Assembly (NCBI RefSeq): GCF_008087625.1
Contig: NZ_CP042997.1
Coordinates: forward strand, 1,612,001 to 1,676,000
DNA from: Aquisphaera giovannonii
GTDB taxonomy: Bacteria; Planctomycetota; Planctomycetia; Isosphaerales; Isosphaeraceae
Direction: 5' to 3'
DNA: 64,000 nt
Positions 46,117 to 59,226 of the stretch are shown here, piece by piece. Each line of letters begins with the position of its first letter. Position 1 is the stretch's first letter. Both the position numbers and the translations under genes were made by a program. The notes beneath the pieces were generated by a model, which was not told the origin of the DNA, did not search any database, and saw only the letters and a list, made by a program, of their open reading frames with translations.

Positions 46117-47313
46117 CTAGGTCGTGGCGGTCAGGGTGCCGAAGAGGCCGTGCTTCTCCCCGCCGTTGCCGGCCGTGAAGAAGAGGGCGTTGGAGCTCCC
46201 CGCCGCGGCGCCGTTGCCCGGGGCCAGGGCCCAGAGGCCGTCGATCGCGATGACGTGGTTGCCGGCGTCCCGGAGCTGCCCGTCGGACTTGAAGTGCCCC
46301 GACTTCGTCATGCGAAAGGCGTTGATCCGGCCGTCGCCGAAGTTGCCCACCAGGAGGTCGCCCGCGAGGCGTCCGAAGCTGCTCGGCGCCACGGCGAGGC
46401 CCCACGGGGAATTCAGCGTCCCGCGGCTCGCCACGCGGCCGATGAGGTCGCCGCCGGTGCTGAAGACGTCCACGAAGCCGAGACCCCGGCCGGCGACGTC
46501 GTCGTGCCTAGCGGCGTCCTGCCGGGCGTACGTCACGAAGATCATCCCGTTGAGATTCTGGATCCCGAACGGCGCGAACCCGGCCGGGATGTGGCGGTCG
46601 GTGAACTGCTTGCTCGAGAACGTGTGGGCCGCGAAGGTCGTGTCGAAGACCTCGACCTTGCCGCTGTGGAAGTTGGTGGCGTAGAGGAAATTGGCCCCGC
46701 CGCTGGTGCCGGTCGCCAGGCCCTTGTACACGGCGCCCGAGCCCGAATGGTCGACGGCCAGGATCGCGTGGGTCCCGTTCACACCGGGGTTCCATCCGGA
46801 AATCGTCCCGTCCTCCGTGGCGAAGAGGAAGATGCTGGCGCCCGACTTGCCGTCCTGCGACACGACGAAAGAGTTGGTGCCGTTGAACACCGTCCCCGTC
46901 GGCGTCCCGCCGGTCGGGCCGGACGGCGACGGGATGCTGACGATCAGGCCTTGCTTGGCGCCCGTGTTCCCGTTGTAGAGCGTCGAGAGGCCGGTGCCGT
47001 TGTCGGAGATCCACCAGGGGCTCGTCGGGCTCGCCGAGAGGCCCCACGGGTTGACGAGGCCCGGATCGGTCACCTTCGCCGGGACGGCACCGTCCGACAC
47101 CAGGTTCGTCTGCTGGATCGGCGTGCGATCGTGGCCCCGATGCCCCTGGCTGAGGTGGGCGTGCACGGGGGCGTGCGCCCCGACCGACATCAAGGCGCGG
47201 GTTTCGAGCGCCTCGACGGCGAAGGGGCGGGACCGGGACGGCCGCCGGGGCGAGGCCGCGTGCGTTCCGTGGGGTTTCCGTCGCCGGCTTCCGGGGGAGT
47301 TCGAGAACAGCAT
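46117..47313 (-). CDS. LEPR-XLL-type beta-propeller protein (TIGR03118-like)
   Basis: A 398-residue protein. The N-terminus is basic, with FAVEALETRALMSVG resembling the LEPR-XLL motif of planctomycete exported proteins. The body has the repeated pattern of the TIGR03118 family: TNLVSDGAVPAKVTDPGLVNPWGL, SPWWISDNGTGLSTLYNG, GFVDVFSTGGDLIGR and NSPWGLAVAPSSFG, consistent with a beta-propeller of NHL-like blades. Its role is unknown; such proteins are thought to be exported. The ATG at 47313 has AGGAG seven bases upstream and is preferred over the longer frame to 47385. Confidence 0.75.
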   Translation of the reverse strand: MLFSNSPGSRRRKPHGTHAASPRRPSRSRPFAVEALETRALMSVGAHAPVHAHLSQGHRGHDRTPIQQTNLVSDGAVPAKVTDPGLVNPWGLSASPTSPWWISDNGTGLSTLYNGNTGAKQGLIVSIPSPSGPTGGTPTGTVFNGTNSFVVSQDGKSGASIFLFATEDGTISGWNPGVNGTHAILAVDHSGSGAVYKGLATGTSGGANFLYATNFHSGKVEVFDTTFAAHTFSSKQFTDRHIPAGFAPFGIQNLNGMIFVTYARQDAARHDDVAGRGLGFVDVFSTGGDLIGRVASRGTLNSPWGLAVAPSSFGRLAGDLLVGNFGDGRINAFRMTKSGHFKSDGQLRDAGNHVIAIDGLWALAPGNGAAAGSSNALFFTAGNGGEKHGLFGTLTATT

Positions 47314-47760
47314 GGGAGGGCTCCTGAACGAGTGAATCCGAATCGCGACGATGCCAGCTCCGGCGGCGCGGGAGCCGCGCGGCATCCACGCCTATCACGA
47401 CCTCGCGGCTGGGGAATCCCGCGCGGAGCGGCCGGCGCGATCGGGCCGCTCATCTCGAGACAAGCCGCGGACGCGCCGGCCGTCCGCCATTCGGTTCCCA
47501 TCGCCGTGCCGGCCACTCTCGCGATTACACCGGCCCAGGCCTCCCGGATGACGAGATGAGGAGCTCGCGGACGAAGATCGCGGGTTCTGGCATCATGGGT
47601 AGGAACGGTTGACCCGGGGCTGGCCTCCGCGCCGCGATGGCCGAGTCGTCACGCGACGACCAACCACCTCGGGAAAAATCCGGGACCGGTGGCGGAGGAG
47701 ACGTCCTTTTGCGGCTACTCCTTCATGGCGTCCATGGCACAGGCACCGAGGTCCGGATCC
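47314..47760. other. Divergent intergenic region before the sigma factor
   Basis: No convincing gene. It separates the LEPR-type gene (minus) and the sigma factor gene (plus) and should hold both promoters. If the sigma factor starts at the earlier in-frame ATG (47689 or 47725) the gap is shorter. Confidence 0.4.
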
Positions 47761-48345
47761 ATGAACGACGAGGCGATCTCCGACCATTCGCTGCTGCAGC
47801 GGTTCCGGCGGGGCCAGGACGGGGGGGCGACCCTGCTCTTCCTCCGCTACGCGAAGCGGGTCCGAGCCCTGGCCTCCGCGCAAGTCTCCCCCGGCTTGGC
47901 CTCTCGGCTGGCCCCCGACGACATCGTCCAGTCCGTCTTCTGCTCGTTCTTCCGCCGCGTGGCCCAGGGCCAGTATGACGTCCCCCGGGGCGAGGAGATC
48001 TGGAAGCTCCTCCTGGTCATCGCCCTCCACAAGATCTGCGACGCCGGCAATTACCACCGCGCGGCCCGTCGCGACTTCCGGCAGACGCAGGGGGGCGAGG
48101 CCTACGAGCGGGCCATCCAGTCGATCCGAGGGCAGGACGAGGCCGCGATGGCGGTCCTGCGGATGGTGATCGACGAAGTCCTCGATGGGCTCCCGGCCAG
48201 CCACCGGCCGATCATCGAGCTCCGAATCGAGGGCCACGAGGTCGCCGAGATCTCCGGGCGGTTGAGGCGATCGAAGCGGACCGTCGAGCGGGTCCTCCAG
48301 GAATTTCGCAGGAAGCTGGACTCCCAGATTCGCGAGGCCCACTGA
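47761..48345 (+). CDS. ECF-type RNA polymerase sigma factor
   Basis: A 194-residue sigma factor of the planctomycete ECF type. Region 2 is seen in [24 protein letters not shown] and [17 protein letters not shown]; region 4 is at [42 protein letters not shown], a helix-turn-helix that reads the -35 element. One base separates its stop from the kinase start, so the two form an operon, as in planctomycete ECF/kinase pairs where the kinase is thought to control the sigma factor. The start at ATG 47761 follows a GAGG ten bases upstream; the earlier ATGs at 47689 and 47725 would add a short unconserved tail. Confidence 0.87.
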   Translation: MNDEAISDHSLLQRFRRGQDGGATLLFLRYAKRVRALASAQVSPGLASRLAPDDIVQSVFCSFFRRVAQGQYDVPRGEEIWKLLLVIALHKICDAGNYHRAARRDFRQTQGGEAYERAIQSIRGQDEAAMAVLRMVIDEVLDGLPASHRPIIELRIEGHEVAEISGRLRRSKRTVERVLQEFRRKLDSQIREAH

Positions 48346-48346
48346 G

Positions 48347-51451
<3,105 letters not shown>

Positions 51452-51662
51452 GCGACCCGGCCTTGTCCCGACGTAGTTTCTGAGTCATACCTAACATGTC
51501 TGGAAACCGCGCAGCCGATCCAACGAGTCGAACCCCCGATCTCGGACGCCCTCACCGGATGCTCGGCAGGGGTGAACTTCGCGGCCTTTCCGTGCGGGCG
51601 GCCGGATCGAGGGACGGGGGCGGTGACGATCGCCCTCTCCTGTCGACGGAAGGCCGACGAGA

Positions 51663-54401
51663 ATGAGCCGTGATCGCAGGCGGGGAGTGAAGGCGCTGCG
51701 TCCGGGGCTCGAGCCCCTGGAGGGACGGAGGGTGCCCGCGCAGCTCGGGGTCCCCTGGCACCATCCCGACCACGTCACGCTCAGCTTCGTCCCCGACGGC
51801 ACGTCGATCAACGGGACCCCGAGCGTGCTCTTTGGGACGCTCGATGCCGCGCAGGCGACGCCCGACTGGCAGGCGGAGATCCTCCGCGCCTTCCAGACCT
51901 GGGCGACGGCGGCCCACGTCAACTTCGCCCTGACCGGCGACGGCGGGCAGCCGCTCGGCACCACCGGCCCGGACCAGGGCGACCCGAGGTTCGGCGACAT
52001 CCGGATCGCGGCCGTGCCGATGGCCCCGGGCGTGCTCGCGATCTCGATCCCCCATGACCCGTTCCTCTCCGGGACATGGTCGGGCGACATCCTCCTGAAC
52101 TCTGCATCCCCCTCCATCGGCCGGGCCGAGACGCTCTTCCCGGTGCTCCTCCACGAGATCGGGCACGTCCTGGGCCTCGGCGACAGCTCCGACCCCGCCT
52201 CGGTCATGTTCTCCCACCTGGACGGCCAGTCCGCCCTGGCGCCCGAGGACGTCGCCGCGATCCAGTCGATCTACGGGCCCCGCGCCGAGGACCCGTTCGA
52301 AGGGCCCCGGTGGAACGACACCCCGGCCACGGCGTCCCCGATGCCCGAGCCGGCCGGGTACGACGGAACGACGCCGCTCCTGATCTATGCCAACATCGAT
52401 TCCCACAGGGACGTGGATTTCTACACGCTGACGACGCCCGCGGGCTACGAGGGGCCGCTGACCATACGGCTCCAGACGGCCGGCGCGAGCCTCCTCGCCC
52501 CGCACATCACCGTCCTCGGCGCCTCCGGCGATGTCCTGGGCGACGTCCTCTCCACGGCCGTCGGCGGCGACACGCTCCTGGTCCGCCTCCCCGACGTCCG
52601 GCCGGGGGAGCGATTCCAGATCGAGGTCCAGGGCGAGAGGGGCGACGTGTTCGGGGTCGGCGAGTATGTCTTGGCCGCCAGCTTCGACGCCCGCTCGACC
52701 GTCGGCCCCGGCGCCATCGACGCGCTCGCGAGACAGTCCTACAGCTACCTCTCCGCCGACGACATCCGAGCGATCTTCCTCGACCCGCGGGGCGCGCTCT
52801 TCCACGTCGATGACCATACCAACGATACGTTCGACGCGGCGGAGCCCCTCCCCACCGCCGGGCTGTACGGCTCCGAGGCCCCGGATCGCCGCACGGCCAG
52901 CCTGAGCGACCCGGGCGACGTCGACTTCTATCGAGTCGAGACGCCCGGCGACCTCCAGCACCCGGCGACCGACGGCCCCGGGCTCGTGATGACCGTGACG
53001 GTACGGGCGACGGAGATCAACGGGATCATGCCCGCGGTCTCGGTCTACGACGCCGACCGGAATCTCATCCCCGCCCTGGTCCTCGCCCACGGCGACGGCA
53101 CCGACACGATCCAGATCCTCGACGGCCAGCCCGACTCGGACTACTTCATCCGGGTGAGTTCGGACCCGACCTCGGGCAAGGCCGTGGGCAACTATGACGT
53201 GGACGTCGAGTATGGCCACGTGCCGGCCGCCCCGACGACTTTCGTCGACGCGTCCCTGACGAGGGGGAGCAGCCCCCTCTCCTATCGAGTCGTGGTCGTC
53301 CAGCCTCAACTCTTCGACTTCCTGCTGTCCGCCACGGGCGGGGCCGCGGCGTCGGGTGGCCTCGCGACCATGACCCTCACCGATGCGCAGGGCCGGGTCG
53401 TCATCTCGCGATCGACCGCGCTCGGAGGGACCGCGGGGGGCGACCCCATCTTCCTGGCTCCGGGCGTCTATCGGGCCAGCTTCGCCGTCCTCGGCGGCGG
53501 TGCGGGTCCGTCCGAGACGATCGGCATCCGGCTCTACGGCGGCAGCCTGACGGATCCGATCGGCCCGGCGCTGGACGACCCCACGCTGCGTCCCGTGACC
53601 GTTGCCGCCGCCGGAGATCCCTCGGTGGCGCTGTTGCCCATCCTCGGGTCCGCCGATGAACCCTATTACTGGCTGGCCCTGAGCCTGGGGAGCCGAGGCG
53701 GGACGATCGACGGCGTGACGCCGTCCCCCGCAGACAGCCTGGCGGGCGCGCTGACGGTCTCGGGAGCGGGCATGACCTCGGCGCCGACGCGGGCTGCGAT
53801 GACCGTCCGCGAGGTTGGATGGGATGCGGGCGCTGAACTGGTCGCCAGAGGAGGAAGGTTCTCCGCACTGACTCGTGCTCTGGCCCGATACGCGAATTCG
53901 ACGGGGACTGCGGGCCTGGCCCCCAGCGGCCTCGACTCGGGGGACGGGCCGATCCCCGTCGCGGAGGCGTCCGGACCAACGCCGAACCTCGACACCATGA
54001 CGGGCGAGACCTCCCCCGTCGCCATGGGTGTCGCCTTCCCCGGATCGCGGCCTTCGCCTCCCTTCTCCGCCGCCCCCGCGGTCGTCGGCGAAGGAGCCAC
54101 GCACGCCGAGGGGGCCCGCCAGCCGATTCCGTACGACGCTCGTGCCAGCAAGGAAACGGCGGGGATCTGGAGCGACTGCGGGTCCATCTTCGCCGTCCTC
54201 GGCACCGCGGCGATCGTCTGCAACCGGCTGATGCTGGCTCGCGAGCCGGACCGGGGCGTCCCCTGCGTTCGGCTCGTACGCCTGCCAATCCGAATTCGAC
54301 GTCCGGCGCCGGGCCATCCGGGCCATGATGGCCCCGGGCGAGCGACCGGCGACAGGACGCCGAGCATCCGCCTTCAGAAGTCGATCCTCAGCCCGTCGTA
54401 G
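51663..54401 (+). CDS. Matrixin-like metalloprotease with LEPR-type N-terminus
   Basis: A 912-residue exported protein. The N-terminus LRPGLEPLEGRRVPAQLG is LEPR-like. Residues about 35-195 form a matrixin (M10) domain with the zinc motif LHEIGHVLGLGDSSDPASVMF, where the third ligand is Asp in place of His, and the Met-turn region. Several beta-sandwich (PPC-like) domains follow (DVDFYTLTTPAGYEGPLTIRL and DVDFYRVETPGDL). A helix near the C-terminus (CGSIFAVLGTAAIVCNRL) may anchor it to the membrane. There is no classical signal peptide. It overlaps the converging MBL gene by 28 bases. Protease family is clear; its target is unknown. Confidence 0.8.
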   Translation: MSRDRRRGVKALRPGLEPLEGRRVPAQLGVPWHHPDHVTLSFVPDGTSINGTPSVLFGTLDAAQATPDWQAEILRAFQTWATAAHVNFALTGDGGQPLGTTGPDQGDPRFGDIRIAAVPMAPGVLAISIPHDPFLSGTWSGDILLNSASPSIGRAETLFPVLLHEIGHVLGLGDSSDPASVMFSHLDGQSALAPEDVAAIQSIYGPRAEDPFEGPRWNDTPATASPMPEPAGYDGTTPLLIYANIDSHRDVDFYTLTTPAGYEGPLTIRLQTAGASLLAPHITVLGASGDVLGDVLSTAVGGDTLLVRLPDVRPGERFQIEVQGERGDVFGVGEYVLAASFDARSTVGPGAIDALARQSYSYLSADDIRAIFLDPRGALFHVDDHTNDTFDAAEPLPTAGLYGSEAPDRRTASLSDPGDVDFYRVETPGDLQHPATDGPGLVMTVTVRATEINGIMPAVSVYDADRNLIPALVLAHGDGTDTIQILDGQPDSDYFIRVSSDPTSGKAVGNYDVDVEYGHVPAAPTTFVDASLTRGSSPLSYRVVVVQPQLFDFLLSATGGAAASGGLATMTLTDAQGRVVISRSTALGGTAGGDPIFLAPGVYRASFAVLGGGAGPSETIGIRLYGGSLTDPIGPALDDPTLRPVTVAAAGDPSVALLPILGSADEPYYWLALSLGSRGGTIDGVTPSPADSLAGALTVSGAGMTSAPTRAAMTVREVGWDAGAELVARGGRFSALTRALARYANSTGTAGLAPSGLDSGDGPIPVAEASGPTPNLDTMTGETSPVAMGVAFPGSRPSPPFSAAPAVVGEGATHAEGARQPIPYDARASKETAGIWSDCGSIFAVLGTAAIVCNRLMLAREPDRGVPCVRLVRLPIRIRRPAPGHPGHDGPGRATGDRTPSIRLQKSILSPS

Positions 54402-55186
54402 GCCAGGCGGACTCCGTCGGGCAGGGCCGCATCGGTCGCCTCGTGGTCCAGGCCGTGGGACAGGTGGGTGAACCACGCCTGGCGGGGCTTGAGGCGTCGG
54501 ACGGCGGCGAGGGCCTCCTCGACGGAGAAATGCGTCGGGTGAGCCTCGTGGCGCAAGGCGTCCAGGACCAGGGTGTCCAGCCCCTCCAGGAGCGGCCAGC
54601 TCGCCTCGGGGATCCGGTTCACGTCCGTGCAATACGCGAGGTTGCCGATCCGGAAGCCGAGGACGGCGAAGCGGCCGTGATCCAGCCGGATGGGCAGCAC
54701 CTCCTGCCCTAGCGTCCGGAACGGCTCGCCCGGGCGGATCCGCTCGAAATGGATCTTGGGGACGAAGCCGGCGGGCCAGTCCCGGGATTCCTCGCGGAAC
54801 GCGTAGGAGAAGACGCGGCGGATGCAGTCCTCGGTCTCCTGCTCGCAGAAGACCGGCACCGGCCCGCCCGTCCACTTGGGGAACAGCCGGGCGTCGTCGA
54901 GGCCGAAGAGGTGGTCGGCGTGGTGGTGGGTGAAGGCGATCGCGTGGATCCGGCCGATCTTCTCGCGGAGGAGCTGGATCCGCATCTCGGGCGTCGTGTC
55001 CACCAGCAGGTTGCCGGCCGGGAAGCACATCACCACGCTCGGCCGCGTCCGCTGGTTCCTGGGGTCCGCCGACGTGCAGACCGCGCAATCGCAGCCGAGG
55101 ACCGGCACCCCCGTGGACGTGCCCGTGCCCAGGAAGACCAACTGGCGGCCCGCGGGGCGTTCGGGGACGGATTCACCCTGGATCAA
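54374..55186 (-). CDS. MBL-fold metal-dependent hydrolase (PhnP-like)
   Basis: A 270-residue metallo-beta-lactamase-fold protein. LVFLGTGTSTGVPVLGCDCAVC carries the Cys-rich insert typical of PhnP-like phosphodiesterases; the zinc/iron site is FTHHHADHLFGLDD, with AYCTDVN and HLSHGLDH completing it. PhnP-type enzymes hydrolyse cyclic phosphodiesters; close relatives act on other substrates. The ATG start is at 55186. It is tail-to-tail with the matrixin gene. Confidence 0.88.
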   Translation of the reverse strand: MIQGESVPERPAGRQLVFLGTGTSTGVPVLGCDCAVCTSADPRNQRTRPSVVMCFPAGNLLVDTTPEMRIQLLREKIGRIHAIAFTHHHADHLFGLDDARLFPKWTGGPVPVFCEQETEDCIRRVFSYAFREESRDWPAGFVPKIHFERIRPGEPFRTLGQEVLPIRLDHGRFAVLGFRIGNLAYCTDVNRIPEASWPLLEGLDTLVLDALRHEAHPTHFSVEEALAAVRRLKPRQAWFTHLSHGLDHEATDAALPDGVRLAYDGLRIDF

Positions 55187-55346
55187 TCGAGCCTTGCTCC
55201 CTGGGGTTCGCGCCGAGGCCGTTGACCGCGACGGGCCCGGCCGTCAAGCTGGCGATGCGTGCGACGAGGACGAGGGGCATTCTACGAAATCGGGCGTCCC
55301 GCGGCGACAGGGGCCGCGACGCGGACGACCCCGGAGGGATGCAGCC

Positions 55347-56093
55347 GTGGAGGGACTGTCTCGCAGGCGGCTCCTGGGCCGGGGCGGGAGGCTCGCGGCG
55401 GGTGCGGGACTCGCGATCGCGCCGGCCGCCGCATCGTCGCCCGGGCGCAAGCTCAAGGTCGTCGCCTGCGGGGGACACCCGGGGGACCCCGAGTACGGCT
55501 GCGGCGGCACCCTGGCGAGATACGCGGACCGGGGCGACGAGGTGGTCCTCCTCTACCTCAACGAGGGCAACCCACGCCCCGAGCAGCCCCCCGAGCCGGG
55601 GCGCGACCGCGTGGCCGAGGCGAAGCGGGCCTGCGCGATCCTCGGCGCCCGGCCCGTGTTCGCCGGGCAGGTGGACGGCCGGGCCGTGATCGACGAGCCC
55701 CACTATCGGGCCTTCCGAGCCCTGCTCGCGGCCGAGAAGCCCGACGTCCTCTTCACCCACTGGCCCATCGACAACCACGCCGACCACCGCGCGATCACGA
55801 TGCTCGCCCACGACGCCTGGCAGTCCGTGAGCAAGGGCTTCGCGCTCTATTACTACGAGGTGTCGACCGGCGAGGACACGGTCCAGTTCGCCCCGACCCA
55901 CCTCGTGGACATCACCGCGACCGAGCCGCGGAAGCGGCAGGCCTGCTACGCCCACGCGAGCCAGTCCCCCGAGCGGTACTACGAGCTCCAGGACCTGGTC
56001 GCCCGCATGCGCGGGATCGAGTGCGGACGCCGCCGCGCGGAGGGTTTCATCCGCCACGTCCAGGGGCCGAACGCAGGGCTGCCCGGCCCCTGA
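55347..56093 (+). CDS. PIG-L/LmbE-type deacetylase with Tat-like signal
   Basis: A 248-residue protein. The N-terminus LSRRRLLGRGGRLAAGAGLAIAPAA looks like a twin-arginine signal, so it may be exported folded. The PIG-L zinc site is present as CGGHPGDPEYGCGGTLA (usual AHPDDxE.GxGG, with Gly for the first Asp) and HWPIDNHADHRAI. Members deacetylate N-acetylglucosamine-containing conjugates. The GTG at 55347 has GGAGGG eight bases upstream; the frame is open far upstream but overlaps the MBL gene. The Asp-to-Gly change in the first motif is noted. Confidence 0.8.
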   Translation: MEGLSRRRLLGRGGRLAAGAGLAIAPAAASSPGRKLKVVACGGHPGDPEYGCGGTLARYADRGDEVVLLYLNEGNPRPEQPPEPGRDRVAEAKRACAILGARPVFAGQVDGRAVIDEPHYRAFRALLAAEKPDVLFTHWPIDNHADHRAITMLAHDAWQSVSKGFALYYYEVSTGEDTVQFAPTHLVDITATEPRKRQACYAHASQSPERYYELQDLVARMRGIECGRRRAEGFIRHVQGPNAGLPGP

Positions 56094-56112
56094 GGGCCGC
56101 GAGGGTCTGCGA

Positions 56113-59100
56113 TCAGCGTCCACCACGGGCGGCCAGGTAGCCCCACCAGTAGCTGGTCGGGCCGAGGTTCTGCGCGATGGTGAACTCGTTCATCATGGGC
56201 CAGAGGAAGAAGTCCACGTAGCCCTCCGCGGGGGGCCACGTCCGGCTGTCCGGGACCATGGTGGAGCCGACGTACCAGGTGTGGACCCAGTCGTTGCCCC
56301 GGGCGAAGTCGGGCAGGGACTCCGCATCATAGGCGCCATAGACGGTCAGGCCCGCCGGGGCCTCCTGGCCGCTGAACCGGCTGTCGAAGTGCAGCGGGGC
56401 CTTCGGCGCGTGGCGGCCGACGCCCGTGGTCATGGCCTGGTTGTCCGGGTTGGCCCCCAGCGAGAAGTTCGCGGCGCGGACCGCCGCGGCCAGGTACTTG
56501 CGGTCGCCGCTGAGGAAGTGGGCCCGGGGGAGGACCCGGGAGATCATGCCCGGGGTCGTGAAGGCGCCGACGGGACCGATCAGGGGCAGGCCGTCGATCT
56601 CCGTGGTCAGGCCGAATGCGTTGCCGTCGCCGTAGGCGATGGCCGCGTCGGCCTGGGCCAGCAGCTTCCGCCTCGCCTGGGCCTTCACCGAGGGGTCGCC
56701 CAGCCCCGCGGGGAGCCTTGCGTAGGTGAACGCGCCGTTCTGCTGCTCGATGACCCAGCCGTCCGCCGCCACCTTGGTCGTCTGCCGGAAGGCCGCGTCG
56801 TAGGCCGCCTCGGCGGTCAGCCAGAGCAACTCCGCGGCCGCGACGTTGCGGGCATCGCCCGCGGCGGACGCCTGCTCGGCCGAGCCTGCGGCGTCGCCGC
56901 GGTGCGACTCCGCCCAGCCCCAGGCCCGTGCGGCGGCCTCGGCATACGTCCTGGAGAGGGAGGCGTCGAGGGGGCCGAGGAGCCTGGCGGCCTTCGCCGC
57001 GACGGCGGCGAACGTGTACGAGCTGGCCGCGTCCGGCGCGTAGGTCATGAGGAGCAGGCTCTCCACGAAGCTCGCCTCGCCGGCCCGGGGATGGGCCGAG
57101 GACTCGATCCCGCCGCTTACGCCGCCGTCGGGCTCCTGAAGCCGCCGGAAGCAGTCGAGATTCCAGAGCGCCTCGTTGATGACGTCGGGAAGCCGGTCGT
57201 CCGCCTCGGCCGGCGGGAGGGCCAGCTTGAGGCCGCGGAAGTAGCCGGGGAAGAGCTCGTACAGCTCCAGGTGGAGGTACGACGCCCAGAGGTGGCCGCT
57301 CGACCGGTCGAAGTCCCCCGCGTCGTGATAGCCGCCCCACGCCTCGGGCCGAAGCTCGTCGGTCCTCCCCTTCAGGAGGCCCGCGAACCAGTCGCCGCCC
57401 CGGGCCGCCTCCACGCTGCTGGTCCGGCTGCGGAAGACCTTCCATCCGTCGGCCGGGTGCATGTCCCTCGGCCGCACGAACGTCGTGAACGGCGGCCCCA
57501 GCGCGATGCCGCTCCGCTGGGCGAGGAACCCGTGCATGGCCTTGCGGAACGCCCCTTCCCAGACCGTTTCCCCGATCGGGAACGGCTCGCTCGTGCCGAT
57601 CCCCGGGACCCGGACGCGGTATGCCCCGGGGGTGGAGAACGCGGAGAAGTCCAGGGCCCAGATCGCCGTGCCGCTGTGGTTCGCCGCGCCCTTCATGCTC
57701 TCCTTGCCGTCGGCCGCCAGCGCGAGCACGGCCCTGCCGCTGAAGACGGCCTTGCCCGCAGGATCGAGCAGCTCGAACGTCGAGACGCCCCCGTGCGTGT
57801 ACGCCGCGCCGCTCCCCAGCCAGATCGACAGGAACGCCCTCTTGTAGGGATCGTCCGGGCGGTAGCCCACCTGCTGGACGTGGATCGCCTCGCTCGTCGC
57901 CACGCGCGTGTCGTGGGCGTATCGGACGGAGGGAACGCTCGCGTTCACGCCGAGCAGCTCCACCGTGTAAGTCATCCCCCCGACGAGGGGTGATGGCAGG
58001 ACGAGGTAGATCGCATGCCTCAGGATCTGTTGCTGGCCCGGGAACACGCGGTCGATCGGCTTGGTCTTGCGATGCACGGCCTTCGGCTCCTTGCCGCCCG
58101 CGTAGGCCGGGTCGTCACGCGAGAGGATGCGGTAAGAATTGCGGTCGCCCGCGGTGAGCTTCTGGAGGTCCTCCCCCGAGCGCTCCTCGAAGGGCCAGAG
58201 GAGCCGCGTGCCGTCCCTTCCGCCGACGACGTAGCCGATTTCCCGCGTTTGCCCGCCCACCACGCGTCGGAGCGTCCGCTTCTCCGGGGCGTCGAGGACC
58301 ACCTTTCCGTCGACCCAGGCGGCAACCTTGCCCTCGCCGACAATCTCATCGCCCGGGAGCGGAACATAGGGCACATAGCCGTTGTGACGCGACGTCCCCT
58401 CGACGAGGGTGATGCCGAGGACCTCCGACGCCACCGCGCCGACGTGGACGACCTTCGGCCCGTCGGCGCCGTGGCGGATCGCGCGCCGGGCCGCCTCTTT
58501 TGCCAGGCGGGCGGCCGCGGCCTTCTCCTGCTCTCGCTTCATCGACGCGGCTCGCGCGTCCTTCGCCTCGGGCGAGGGCGGGGCGATCTCGACCCGCCGG
58601 AAGGAGACGTCGATCGGGCCGTCGCCCCAGTCCCCCTGGATCTGGAGCTGGCCGACCTTCGCGAGGTCGATCGACTTCTCGCGCTCGTGTGGAGTGATCA
58701 GTCCGGCGCCGTCGGCCGGCTCCAGGCGCAGTTCGACGCCGGTCGGTCGGCCCTCCAGGCGGTAGGTCCATCCGGCGCTCGCGTCGCCGGAGTAGAGCTG
58801 CACGCGAACCGCCTTCGCCCTGTTCCCCTCGTGGATGGTCGCCACGAGCACGGGGCAGCGATCATCCGTCGATGCCAGGTCCAGGGCCGGCTGGAAGACG
58901 ACCCGAAATCCCCCTTTGTTGGTCGGGGCCGACACGCGGAGCATCCCGCAATCCAGCCGGACGGCCTTCTCGTAGTCCGTGTACGCGAAGAGCGGCGGCC
59001 GATCGAAGGGCGGCAGGGAGACCACGCCGTCCCGCGGCCCAGGAGGTGGCTGCGACGCGGCCATTGCCCCCGCGACGATCCAGGCGGTCGCCCCCAGCAG

Positions 59101-59118
59101 ACCATCAATACCCTTCAT
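56113..59118 (-). CDS. Glycoside hydrolase family 9 protein (cellulase-like), exported
   Basis: A 1001-residue exported enzyme. A signal peptide (GLLGATAWIVAGAMAA) precedes about 370 residues that include a jelly-roll-like region and a charged helix (KREQEKAAAARLAKEAARRA). An Ig-like CelD_N domain follows (HVQQVGYRPDDPYKRAFL). The GH9 catalytic domain (about 520-1000) has WGGYHDAGDFDRSSGHLW (catalytic Asp pair), NFSLGANPDNQAMTTGVG and NEFTIAQNLG, whose Glu is the expected acid. It probably cleaves beta-1,4-glucan or related polysaccharide outside the cytoplasm. It diverges from a GH13 gene across about 108 bases, so the two may share control. Confidence 0.85.
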   Translation of the reverse strand: MKGIDGLLGATAWIVAGAMAASQPPPGPRDGVVSLPPFDRPPLFAYTDYEKAVRLDCGMLRVSAPTNKGGFRVVFQPALDLASTDDRCPVLVATIHEGNRAKAVRVQLYSGDASAGWTYRLEGRPTGVELRLEPADGAGLITPHEREKSIDLAKVGQLQIQGDWGDGPIDVSFRRVEIAPPSPEAKDARAASMKREQEKAAAARLAKEAARRAIRHGADGPKVVHVGAVASEVLGITLVEGTSRHNGYVPYVPLPGDEIVGEGKVAAWVDGKVVLDAPEKRTLRRVVGGQTREIGYVVGGRDGTRLLWPFEERSGEDLQKLTAGDRNSYRILSRDDPAYAGGKEPKAVHRKTKPIDRVFPGQQQILRHAIYLVLPSPLVGGMTYTVELLGVNASVPSVRYAHDTRVATSEAIHVQQVGYRPDDPYKRAFLSIWLGSGAAYTHGGVSTFELLDPAGKAVFSGRAVLALAADGKESMKGAANHSGTAIWALDFSAFSTPGAYRVRVPGIGTSEPFPIGETVWEGAFRKAMHGFLAQRSGIALGPPFTTFVRPRDMHPADGWKVFRSRTSSVEAARGGDWFAGLLKGRTDELRPEAWGGYHDAGDFDRSSGHLWASYLHLELYELFPGYFRGLKLALPPAEADDRLPDVINEALWNLDCFRRLQEPDGGVSGGIESSAHPRAGEASFVESLLLMTYAPDAASSYTFAAVAAKAARLLGPLDASLSRTYAEAAARAWGWAESHRGDAAGSAEQASAAGDARNVAAAELLWLTAEAAYDAAFRQTTKVAADGWVIEQQNGAFTYARLPAGLGDPSVKAQARRKLLAQADAAIAYGDGNAFGLTTEIDGLPLIGPVGAFTTPGMISRVLPRAHFLSGDRKYLAAAVRAANFSLGANPDNQAMTTGVGRHAPKAPLHFDSRFSGQEAPAGLTVYGAYDAESLPDFARGNDWVHTWYVGSTMVPDSRTWPPAEGYVDFFLWPMMNEFTIAQNLGPTSYWWGYLAARGGR

Positions 59119-59226
59119 CGACCCCTCCGAGGTCCTCGGCCACCGTCACGCAGGAAGTCGCCCGTGACATGCTAATCGGTGGCCGCGGCCGAAGCACGGC
59201 TACGGCCGCATCTCCGATCGGATACG

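Noticed and set aside
51500-51560. A tRNA-like T-arm on the minus strand (GGTTCGACTC).
   Set aside because: Only the first base pair of the T stem forms and no acceptor, D or anticodon arms can be drawn.
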